Part shown: positions 12,601 through 24,600 of the stretch, one piece after another
Position numbering within the stretch: the first letter of the stretch is position 1
How the letters are laid out: each line of letters begins with the position of its first letter
DNA from: Leucaena leucocephala
Lineage: Eukaryota; Streptophyta; Magnoliopsida; Fabales; Fabaceae
Reading direction: 5' to 3'
NCBI GenBank assembly: GCA_037074615.1
Contig: CM073538.1
Location: 19,982,068 to 20,046,067, forward strand
DNA length: 64,000 nt
Notes under the pieces: generated by a model
Databases searched by the model: none
Told to the model about the DNA's origin: nothing
The model's input: only the letters and a program-made list of their open reading frames with translations
Position numbers and translations under genes: made by a program

Positions 12601-15600
12601 GGAAGCAGAGAAGGATAAGCTTGGTACAAAGATTGCCCAGACCATACTTGATGAATTCTCTCAGGTATTCACAGAACCCAAGTCATTACCTCCAGCTCGT
12701 GGAAAATACCATTCCATCACATTGCTTCCAAATTCCACACCACCCAACTTAAGGCCTTATCGGTACCCCCATTTTCAAAAGGATGAGATAGAAGCACAAA
12801 TTTCAGAATTATTGAGCAGGGGATTTATTAAACCCAGTTCTAGTCCGTTTGCTAGTCCAGTACTGTTAGTCAGAAAAAAGGATGGGTCTTGGCGCCTCTG
12901 TATTGATTATCGGCGTCTCAATCAAATTACTACACCAGATAAGTATCCTATTCCTAATATCGATGAGTTATTAGATGAACTCCATGGGGTTGCTTATTTC
13001 TCAAAAATCGATTTACGTTCTGGGTATCATCAAATACTTATGCTGCCATCTGATGTTCCAAAAACTGCTTTCCGAACCCATTCTGGGCACTATGAATTTG
13101 TTGTGATGCCATTCGGTCTCATGAATGCACCGGCTACATTTCAATCCATTATGAATAACATGTTTAGACCATTTCTAAGAAAATTTGTGCTTGTATTCTT
13201 TGATGACATATTGGTATATAGTGCAACTGCCCAACAACATTTGGAACACCTCCGCATTGTATTTCAGGCATTACAGCAGCAGTCCTTCTTCGCTAATGCG
13301 AAAAAATGTTCTGTGGCACAGACCCGAATAGAGTATTTGGGGCACATTGTCTCAAATCAGGGAGTAGAGGTTATACCGGAAAAAGTGGCAGCAGTACTGA
13401 ATTGGCCAGTTCCCAAAGATGTGAAGGAATTACGTGGATTCTTGGGACTAACAGGTTACTATCGGCGGTTTGTAAAACACTATGGCATATTGGCCCGTCC
13501 TCTCACTGACTTAACTAAGAAGGGGGCATTTGAATGGACAGAAACAGCTCAAAGAACCCTTGACAGACTGAAGGTTGCTCTAACAACTACTCCTGTATTA
13601 AAGCTGCCAAATTTCCAACTCACCTTTACAGTAGAATGTGATGCATCTATGGAAGGTGTTGGGGCTGTATTAATGCAAGAGGGTCATCCTATTGCATATT
13701 TCAGCAAGGGATTCTCTTTCTCTAACCGTTTCAAATCAGCATATGATCGGGAACTCCTAGCCTTGGTCTTATCTATTCAGAAGTGGAGACACTACTTGTT
13801 GGGCCGCCATTTCTTTGTGCAGACTGACCATTACAGCCTCAAGCATCTCCTTGATCAGCGAGTATTGAACTCCACTCAACAAAGGCTTTTGGTTAAGCTA
13901 CTCCCATTTGATTTTACCATCATTTACAAATCAGGAAAGACCAATGCAGCTGCTGACTCCCTCTCTCGAAGACCCCAAGCAGCAGAATTGATGCAAATGG
14001 TCATCCCTATGGTAGAAGACATTAACCAAATACCTCAGGCGTTGCTGGAAGATCCTGAGACAAGAACAGTAATTGAACAATTACAGCAAAATCCGGAACC
14101 ACTTTCCAACTACAGTTTCATCAATGGCAGATTATACTACAAATCCCGACTGGTCATTCCAGACGGAGGCTCTCTGCGGTCTAAATTGATGGAAGAAGCC
14201 CATGCCACCCCGACCGGAGGACACAACGGGTACCTAAAAACCCTAAAAAGGCTTAGTGCACATATGTACTGGAAAGGAATGAAGAATGCAGTGAAACACT
14301 TTATACAACAATGCACGACCTGTCAACAAAATAAATATCAAACTCTGGCACCAGCAGGCCTCCTCCAACCACTTCCAATCCCTGAGCGTATATGGGAAGA
14401 TATATCTCTTGATTTCATCACTGGCTTACCTAAATCAGGAGGTTTTGATGTGATTCTGGTGGTGGTTGACCGACTTAGTAAGTATGCTCATTTCCTTGCA
14501 TTATCCCACCCATATACTGCTAAGTCTGTAGCTGGAATATTCTGCCAAGAAATAGTCAGGTTGCACGGCATGCCTAGATCCATTGTTTCAGACCGTGATC
14601 CTCTCTTCTTAAGTGCATTTTGGCAAGAACTCTTTCGTTTAAGCCAAACTCGCTTAAAAATGAGCACTGCTTACCATCCTCAAACGGATGGCCAAACTGA
14701 GGTTGTGAATCGTTGTCTGGAGGCTTACCTGAGATGTTTTACTCATGAACAACCCAAGTTATGGAATAAATTCCTTTGCTGGGCAGAATTCTCCTTCAAC
14801 ACAAGCTTTCACGCATCTGCACAAAACACTCCTTTCAAGCTCGTATACGGAAGGGACCCTCCTCCACTCCTTCCCTATGTTAAGGGGGAAACTGCGGTAG
14901 CTGAATTAGAAGAACAATTGGAATTGAGGGATGATATGCTCAAACTTCTTCGAGAAAATTTGTTAAAAGCTCAAAATCGTATGAAGTTACAGGCAGACCA
15001 ACATCGTAGGGATCTTCAATTTGCACCAGGTGATACTGTTTGGTTGCGCCTCCAACCTTACCGTCAAAAAAGTTTGGCCAAAAGAAGATTTGAAAAACTT
15101 TCCCCTAAGTTTTTTGGTCCCTATAAGGTATTACGTAGGGTGGGAGAAGTATCATATGAGTTAGAACTTCCCTCAGATACCAAAATCCACCCAATTTTCC
15201 ATGTCTCCTTACTCCGCCCTGCTTACGGCCAACACCTGCCCAACATTCCAGCTCCATTGCCTCTATCAGCTGATATGGAGTTCCTACTAACTCCATTGAG
15301 AGTGCTGCAACATAGATGGACCAACCCCAGCACGCTGCAACTACTTATTCAGTGGGAAAACCGCCCTACAGAAGATGCCTCATGGGAGACTTATGACTCA
15401 CTTGCTGCCCAGTTCCCACATTTTCGCCTTGAGGACAAGTCGTTCTTCCAAAGGGGGAGTAATGATACGCTCCCAAACAGATTTAAGTTGACCTATTCAA
15501 GGAGGGTTAAACGTGGCAGAGAGAAAGCAGATAGGGAGTAATGGTTTTTCAATATTTTTATTATTGTTTCTGTTAACAAATTTCAGTTGAGAAATAAGTG

Positions 15601-18600
15601 GGATTCCCCACTTCAACGTTAGCATTAGTTCCAGATTTAGTGGTGATTGTTATCTTTTATCATATTCTCTTTCCTGTAATTCATTATAAAGAGGCTCATC
15701 AGCTTCAGGAATAAAGACACGATTTCCAGAATTTTACTCACATTGGAGATTCTCCTCTTGGTCTTATAGAGAGTATTGCGAGATACTTGCAATTCTTCCT
15801 ATTAGAAGTTCCCTGCGCATCCCTTGTTTCTTCCTCTTCTATCATTTTCTGATTCTGCTTCTATCAGAAGGACACTGCACCGTGCTTGGGTTTGACGTCT
15901 ATTGATTTTGTCTTGAGATTGTTTTTCTTTGGCAAGGCTTACCAATTTAAAGAGAAAAGGGGGGGGGGGGCATGCCGAGATCAGAGAAACTTCTTATCCT
16001 AGATGCATGTTCATTGTTGCTGGTTTTTGTATTGACCATTGAGGACAAGGATCTTTTCTTAAGGGGGGTGTATTGTTACGTGCATTGGAGTTAGTTGAAG
16101 GATTGCTGCTTAGTTAGATAACTCTACTAGTATAAATATTGGAATTAACGGTCATGTGAAATAATAAGTTCAGTTCCCTTTACTTTTCTGTGCTATTCTC
16201 TCTCTCTCTCTCTCGAGCAACTCTGTACCAAGCAGCCTGATGTATATACACAAGTAGATGAAAAAGATGGATTTCAATTCAGCCCACGTACCTGAAGAGC
16301 ACGAATGAATGGCAACAGCGGACATGATGGAAGGAACGTCTCAAATGCCCTTAGCAAAGGTAAAAATAACTGTTGTTCACAAAGCACCGCAACCATCTTA
16401 GAAAGAGATGCAGGACCTTCATTGGAATCACTTGGAACATTGGTGGAAACAGGATCTTCCACTTTTTTCTTTTTCTCACTTGATATACCTTGGAAATCAA
16501 ATATTTTTTCACCCATAGAAGTACTCAAGATGTTAGACATTGCAGAAGCTGAGTAATTTAGCGAAGTAGGTGCTATTAACCGTCGACGTTTAGGACTCCG
16601 CCTGTTATAGTGAAATGTAAGCATTCTATCCCCTGCTAGCAGGGCATTAGTAGCATCTACAGCAGCCCCAACATTATCTGCAATCTGAGAAGCAATATCG
16701 TTCACCTTGATAGAAGAAGTTTCTCTATCCACAAAATAAGAAGCAAATACAAGCCAATGAGTGAGTATTAATGATTGAAGTATTATATCTGTGTGTTTAT
16801 TATATAAACAACCTAGCGCTTAATACTTCAGAAGACCAAAATCTTAACCAGAAATCTGTCATTAAAACATCTTTCACATAAAGAGAGTTCTAGTCACCTT
16901 GCTGCAGTAATTTCCAACCAAACTGTCAGGCATGACAATGGAGAGACATCAGAGAAGCATGAAGCAATCATTGCCAATATAGACCAGCAGAGTTCTTTTG
17001 CTTTCATCAAGAGAACCTCTCCAGGACTTTTTTGCTTTTCACACTCTGCTAGGATTCGGAAGAGTTCCACAGGAACACACATGTTTTCATCAGGAAAGTT
17101 TGTCTCACATCCTGTCTCCAGTGTATCTGAGCATGAAGAACTTGCCTTTTTCTTTAACTGCATTCCTCTCAAAACTGTCAACATATGAAGTCTGAGGCGA
17201 GGATCACTAAATTCCTTTGATGCCTGGTATAGGCAACAACAAACGGTTTACCAAGTGGAGTAATTTCCATTACAAATGATTTACACAGCTCACAGCAGGA
17301 AAATTAGAACATCAAACAATACTCACCACTTGGAATACTGCGTCATATGAATATCCCCCAATCTGAGCTTCAGACAAGAATCCAATCTGATTGAAGCAAT
17401 GCACAACACACAGTTAGCACTTGTCCTACTAATAAACATTTTCTAGAATACAAATAAGAGAAGAAAAAGCATACCCAGTCATTATCTCTAGCTAGCATTG
17501 CAAGGTACTTTGTACTTAATGGAAGCAGATGCATCCTACAAAAATTTGTAACCAAACTCCAGTGCTGACTAGTAGACTTCTGTTGGGACCTTAACTCAAA
17601 TCCATCACCATTGCCGCTCAAAAGCCAGGACCCACAGGAATCTCCATCAATCACTCTTGGAATGCTTGCCTTCTCCAAATGGTGTAGAACAAGCATAAGG
17701 GCTCGAGAAGGTCGTTTACTTGGACCTCCAACCTCATTGGAAATTCCAAGATAATCCTTGTGCAAATATTCGTCAGCTAGAGCTCGGGCAAGAGATTTTG
17801 TTACATCACTTTCATGGGATATCGCATGGAAAACAGAACCCTTGGGTGATAATTGTCTGAGATTGTCATCACGTTCACTTGACTTGTAGAAAGAAGAAAT
17901 CCGTTTTAGCACGGCAATGTCAACATGCAACATACTAGCAGACAAACCACAAAGCTCCAAAAGAAAAGCACATGAAGCAACCAGCATAGAATCCTCAAAA
18001 TGCATAACAGCAAGGGGCAAAATCTGCAAATTCAACCACAAAATTTTTAAATCTTCCATATAAAATTGTTATACGTCCTCTTAGTGCATTTCTTTGTTTC
18101 AAGCTCATCTTTCATTTCTCATTTCATATGCATATAATAAATAAAACAGTCCTCACCGGCAAAAGGAGATTCTCTTCACTCTGAGATAGTGGTGAAAGAA
18201 GCGTCTGAACATCAGATTGAATGTTTGTTTGCCCATTTGTTGAAGCACTGGCTCCCCCTCCTGACTTTAATTGTTGAACTCTATTGATAAGAATTTGATT
18301 GAAAGCTGCCAATGCACGTCCACGATGCAAATGGTGCTCAAGCCGAAGCCCTGTTTCCTGAAAGTTTTGATGACGAATAAAAGAGAATGCAAGTTAGAAA
18401 GAAACAGGATGCACAAAAAGAGAGAATAATATAAACACCAGAGAGCCAAAAGAAGAAGATCAAGAGTATGCTAGACCTACTAGAGAATAAAATATCCCAA
18501 GAACATGGGGGAGAGGGGGGAAAATCCCCTGCATATGTAACAAGGATACATCCATAAAAAAAGCCCCAGGAAAACAATATCAAACAGGCCATAAAGACAG

Positions 18601-21600
18601 TTCCATCCCGTAATAGATCAAGGGGAAGCACAATGCCTTAAAAAATGTAAGTAGATCATTCAAACTATATACACCAAGGTACAGCATAAACAGTAAAATG
18701 CCATAATGTTTTGCGCTCATTACTCCTACCAAATCCTCTGACCACCTAATATTTTTTATCAATTAGATTGCAACAATAATTCCACTAAAATTGCAATTAT
18801 ACATCTGAGCAGGTAAAACACAATAAAACATGGTCCTTACTCTCCTTTGACAAATAAAATTTGTCCTCTATTTTTTTGTTTTCAAAACAATTTCATAAAA
18901 TTGTTTTTAAAAACAAATTTTGATAACAAAAAAATCTGTTTCGATAATTGTTCTAAAAAATTGTATTTGAAAACAAAAGAACATAAAAACTTGTTTGAAA
19001 CAATTGTTCTTAAAACCAACTTTGAGAATTAAGAGAATGTGAGAGGTAGAGTCAGGGATGACGAACAAAAGCAAGAGTCCGAGGACTAACAAACAACATA
19101 GACAAGCGGAAAATAATTATTCTTACCATCAAACTTAGATAACAAAAAGGGAATAAAATTAATTTCCATACCTCAAATACAGAATCATATAGTTCTTCTT
19201 CAATGTGTCTTTGGATAGTTGCTTCCCAGGAGATGGCACTTATCTCAGTATGCACATCACCATTTATAAATAAATCAATGTCTCTATTTAACACGGTCTT
19301 CCCAGGGGGAAATCCTGAAAATGATTGGCATCCCAGAGGACCCTGTAACATCATGAAAATTACATGACTTGGAATGCGTGTGCGCATAGAAACAGTGTTC
19401 ATCAGTGCTATCATGGGTATGCTGAGTATCCAGAAATAGCACACAAACTAGATAATAGCAAAGTGTTCAAATTTCACATGGTGAGCCAAAATAAAGCAGC
19501 AGTTAGGGAGCATAAATATGCAACTAAGCATCAGTATGAGCATGTAACTGCACGTATTTAAATATATGTAGAAAGACACTCAAACAAACAAACAAACAGA
19601 AATAGAAAATGAAAACAAAGAAGACCTGGACATAAAGTTGTATCAATCTTCGCACTGCCTTAGGAAACCAGCACGGAAGCATCTGCATTAGTGAAGTATC
19701 GCGTCCAGTAGAGAAGAAAATTTCATCACGCCAACTTAGATAGTTCGACAAAGCTTCATAGCCAAATTGCAAACAAGTTATTCGTTAAAAAAAAATATGA
19801 TGAAGGTTAGTTAAAGTAGTCCAACCAATAATCAAGGCTAATTGCTAACCCATCTTCGCTTTAGGGACCAAAGAACTCATTGCGTCTTCTCCAAGACATG
19901 CTCCTATTAGTGTGCGCCACAATGTGGGAAAACGCTGAAGGGTTGGCTTAAGATTCTCCAAGGTGCACTGGGCAGAGGAATTACTATGCCTATTTACACC
20001 CCCACTATTCAAGCAACTTTGAATTGGAACAGAAGCATGCATCAGGGTTGCCAGAGCTGCCATTTCTCCCCCTCCTTCAGCAATGTCATCAACAGTACGA
20101 ATTATTTCATGTAACTCCAGAACACTGAGGTCACTTCTAGGAACATAATGACGTGACATTATTTCACATGCATTGGCAAGTGAGGCCTCATATTCATGTC
20201 CCTTAACCCTAGACAAGAGTAGCCATCTTGCCCATTGACAGTCAGCCTGTCAAAATGCAATATTATAAAATAAGCAAACAGACATGAGCACAGAAGAAGA
20301 AATTTCATCAGAACAAACAAATCTATGCAAAATTTAGCACCTATATACTCAAAATATCTAACGTTTAGTTTGAATTTATTCAATTACAATAATTCATTCT
20401 GGACCTGTAAACAAATATCTAAAAATTTCAGAGTTACCCTCTGATGGAGAATGATTTCCCGCAAAGAAGACATTTATAATTGAAAAAAAAAATTATTTTC
20501 ATTCATCAAATGTATAGCTCAGTTTTACGAAGTGTAAGGAGAATGTACAGATAAATAGACAGAATGAAGCAATAGAAAAAAAATAGCATGCAGTCCCAGC
20601 TCCAAAATGTGAATAAAAGGCAACAAATCTGGGCATTATATGCCCAACCTTCAGAAATCTAAGAAAGGAAGGGGTATCAGACCGTTGCACCAACTCTGGA
20701 ATTAGTTGAGAGGATCTATCATTTAATTAAGACTACGCCACATTTGGAAATTTTCTCCAGATCATGTTGTCTCTAAATCATACCAGATCAGCACAAGAAC
20801 TCACAATTATTTCAAATCCCATGATCTAACAGATACCAACACTACTTTCTATTCAATGTAATGCTAAATTTTACATATAAAGATGTGAAGACCTTAAGTT
20901 GTACCAAACCATAACAAAGGGAAAAGGGGATATTGCTGCAATGCCTAGAGCATCAAAGCATCATAAACCAGCAGAATTTGATTAAAAAAGCCCTTTATTC
21001 TCAGTTTAAATATTTAGTGCTAAGTTTATGGTGTAAATAAAGGTTAACTCCAATTGTTGCTTACTGGCATAACTATTGTCATGGACAAAAAAGCTTTTTA
21101 AAAAAGGCAAAAGTGCACCTTGGTCCTCTAACTTTATACAAGGTTTTAGTTTGGTCCTTTAATTTTATAAATATTTTTTCAGTCCTCTAACCCTAATACT
21201 ACTAGTCTCAAATGATAATTTTTTGTGTCAATCTTTAAAATTAAACTTAATAAGTCGGCACTTGAGAATGTTTTGTCAACATTTAAAATTTCAATGTTAG
21301 CATTTTTTGTTAATAGCATTAGGGTTAAAGAACTAAACAAACACTTCATAATAAAATTAAGGGACCAAAATGAAACCTTGTGTAAAGGACTAGCAATGCA
21401 TTTTTTCCCGAAAAATTCCCAAAAGATTCAAAATAAGACAATCAGCTTCAGTATATCAAAAGCTAATAGAAGAATGATTTTGATATATAAAGACCAAGTA
21501 CAAATAATCCTAATCCTAATATATTAAATAAAGAACAATAATTTTCAATGAACAGAAACTTACTGCAGATTCCTGTATTGAACAAAGTGAATCATTATCC

Positions 21601-24600
21601 AGGACCAAACCATGTTGGTCAAGGTAAAGATCTAGAAGATTTGGCAAGTTATATTGTGCACAATGATGTACAATCACTTTATGCAAAGCCTGTAATGTCC
21701 CATCTTCGTCCGATGAAGTTTCCAAACAATCATCCTTCAAGGTCCTCTTATCTTGGCCAGATATGAAGCCTGAACGAGCCAAAAGAGATACCATCTCCAT
21801 TGTTCCTTCCCAATATTCCTTCAGAAAGATAAATCTTTTAGCAAGCTTCTCCTGCATTAACATCCTCAACCACGCAGAACACATGTTGGGTGAAATTTTA
21901 TATATTTGGACCCCTGAAACTTCCATGCATACAGAATCCAATTCTTCAAGAGAGCATAAGAAACTTCCATAGTTACAAGGCTTCATATTGAATCCTAAAG
22001 ATGAGGTAGGATGTAAAGCATCCAAATTTAGTTGAAGGCACCCAGCAGATAGAACAGATGCAGGCATCAGGTCCAGCAATCTAGAGACTTCCTTCCAATT
22101 ATTGCGGCAGGCATGGTATTCAAGCTGTGATTCCCACAGCAAAGAAATGTCTGGAGAAAAAGATTGGCCCAATACCATCTGCAAAAGAGATATATGGATA
22201 ACAGAAGTGGATTACTCATACTTTTAAGAAAATATAAAATAAGACATCTTTCTTTAGAAAGAGATAAATACACTCAAGATCTAATTCAAGTAAAAAAAAC
22301 TTATTTGAAGTTCAAATAAGAAAAGCTTGACCATCCACCAAGAAACTGTATACAGATACAAGTAGAGCCCTCAAATATAATGAAACACATAGAGATCAGA
22401 AGACTTATACATTAAGAAAGCATATCAAATGCAAATTTCTAAAAAGGCATAAGGATGTTGCTCCCTGCACTTCCAGTAGAACTTGTGCATCAAAATTCAT
22501 CAAAAAAAAAACAAAGAAAGAAATTGTACTGTGTAAGCTGGGTTTTATGCATATTGTCTTGTCATTTAAAATTGAAAGAAAAATGAAGAAAGTGGTGGTA
22601 CTAGTAAGAGTTCATAGACAATGAAATTAATATATTTTAGTATTATTGAGAAGTATAATTTGATTTTATTAAATTTAGGTTTTTTAAAATCCTTGTAGCT
22701 TTGTTTTGAGATAGACATATGATCACCAAGTACTGAGGAAAATTACAACTAAACTAGAAAGATATTGTTTAAAAAGAATATAAATAAATAGTTGGAAGAA
22801 CATAGATAAAAGAATATCCACATATAAAGAAATAAGTTTAAGGAATCAACAAAAGAAAAAAAACAACGTATGCTTGTTGGTAGAATTGCTCATCAAGCAC
22901 TTTTGAGAGGCAAGTTAAGACTAAATTAAAAAGATCATGTGAAATAAAAATATAGATGAATAGTTGAAAGAACATATATGAAAGATATGTCCATACTTGA
23001 ATTAGTCCAAGAAATCAACACAAAAAATGGACAAAGTTCAACAAAAAAGAAAAGGCAAACTTGCATGTAGAGGTTAGCATTTCTGTAAGTCCCACATTGC
23101 TTGGCGCATTGAGAGAGGCGACCTTGGTTGTCTATAAAAGGGAGCGGATGGAGAAGCTTTCAACTTTTGCAATCTTGGGCAACAGCTTCTCTCCGCTGCA
23201 GGCCTTTCAGTTTCCCTTTCTTTATTGAGTTGTCGTTTTTTTTTCTGCGTTTGAGTTTTTTTAGTTGACCAGTCCAGTTCATATTGGTCCAGTTCACCAG
23301 TTTTTGTCTTGTTGTTCTGTGTGTATTCTAGACCAGACTAGGTATCGGTTCCCAATTGAACCAGTTGGTCTAGTTTGAGTTTCATAACATTGACACAAAC
23401 ACTCGTACACACAAGAGAGGAAAGAAACAGAGAAGCAACTTACCCGATCAACGGTTTTTTGATCCCAGGCATCAAACCAGACAGCAGCAACAGCCCAATA
23501 CCCAACATGAGCATCATCTTCATCAACTTCCAAAGTAGAGGAAGTTTCAGTCATATTTATCCATGAATCCGAGACAATTCCATCAATCTCACCACACTCA
23601 ATTATAAAATTGTCATATCCATACAAGAGGAATAATCTATTTTCTACTGTCAAAACAGAGTTTGATGGAACAATGGTTTCATTCAGCCGGCAATGATATG
23701 TTTTCCAGAAGCTGCTGCTGGGATAGAGACTCTTCTCAGAGATATACACATGGAAACAAGTTTACAAGTCTTAGTTCATGAAAATTCCCCTGGAAAGATC
23801 TTAAATCACACCATATTTGACCACAAAATAAGACAAGTGAATTCAACATACCTCAATGAGTGACATCTCTTCTAAAATCTTCCACTCATATGGTCCCAAA
23901 TAACCATATCTTTTCATTTCCTCGGCAACCTGTGCTCGAAGAGATCTACTTACTGTGCCAAACAACAGTTGCTTGAGACAGGATTCAATGTTCTCTCCAA
24001 GTTTTTGAAGTGTTGCAACAGCAAGTTCAATTTCGCCCTGTTTTATCACATGATAGTATTTTGAAGAAAACCATTTCCTAAATAAGTCATTTTTATTTTA
24101 ATGTGACAAATAAGCCAGTAGGTATAGTACATTACCTTCAAAAATAATTCATAAGCAATAGCTCTGCCAATTTCACGAACTTCAGTAAAAGTGTCATGAG
24201 GATCTTTGTCAGTGACCGAATCTTCTGAACGATGAAGATGCAATTGAAGAACTGCTAAAGGAAGACGACCAGATAGTAGAGCATCTTTAACTACAGTCTT
24301 AAGGTCTAAATTATCAATCTTCCAACGAGCCATCATATCTTGTGGATTTTCCACCGGCAAAATCTTCTTTTCAGTGATTCCTTGCAAAGGAACAAAAGGA
24401 GATGCTTCGCTAAATTCTTCCATGGCCATATGTGACTTAAAACCCATGGGCATCAAAGCAAGATTCTCAGCATCATCACCGCCTGATGCAGGTAGAGGAA
24501 TAGAATGTCCTCCATGTTGGTTCAACAAATCGAGTGTCATTGAACCTGATGGAAGAAACAAAAGTGGAGATTCCTCCTGCAACATGTCTGCCCTCATTAA

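Larger units (their letters stand above)
10675..15871 (+). mobile_element. Intact Ty3/gypsy chromovirus LTR retrotransposon
   Basis: Complete element 10680-15866 (5187 bp) with perfect 5 bp target duplications GAAGG (10675-10679, 15867-15871). Its two 404 bp LTRs show no difference when read side by side. There is an initiator Met-tRNA primer site at 11086-11097, a polypurine tract AAAGGGGGAG before the 3' LTR, and a single uninterrupted gag-pol frame ending in a chromodomain. It lies inside the outer element and antisense to the host gene. Identical LTRs and an open frame indicate a very recent insertion that could still be mobile. Confidence 0.97.
7466..16230 (+). mobile_element. Old, non-autonomous Ty3/gypsy-type LTR element (outer layer of the nest)
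   Basis: Short diverged LTRs (7466-7625 and 16074-16230) begin TGTACG/TGTTACG and end TGTACCA. A primer-binding site TGGTATCAGAGC follows the 5' LTR at 7628. A gag-like degenerate frame follows, including a CFKCG half zinc knuckle near 9730. Just before the 3' LTR is a remnant resembling the end of gypsy pol (I-E-D-K-D-L-F-L, about 16038-16062) and a polypurine tract. Most of pol is missing. Removing the nested insertions leaves about 2.3 kb. I see no perfect 5 bp target duplication (ACAGC against AGCAG), consistent with age. Confidence 0.72.
6642..16291 (-). other. Intron 17 of the spatacsin-like gene (9.65 kb), host of the mobile-element nest
   Basis: The donor is CAG|GTACGT at 16292/16291 and the acceptor is TTTTTCAG just before 6641. 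The exons it separates (…FIRALQ and AFSQMRL…) are contiguous in the spatacsin orthologues I recall, so the intron is genuine. Almost 8.8 kb is the nested insertion at 7466-16230. Bases 6642-7465 are ordinary AT-rich intron plus one chance open frame. Confidence 0.85.
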
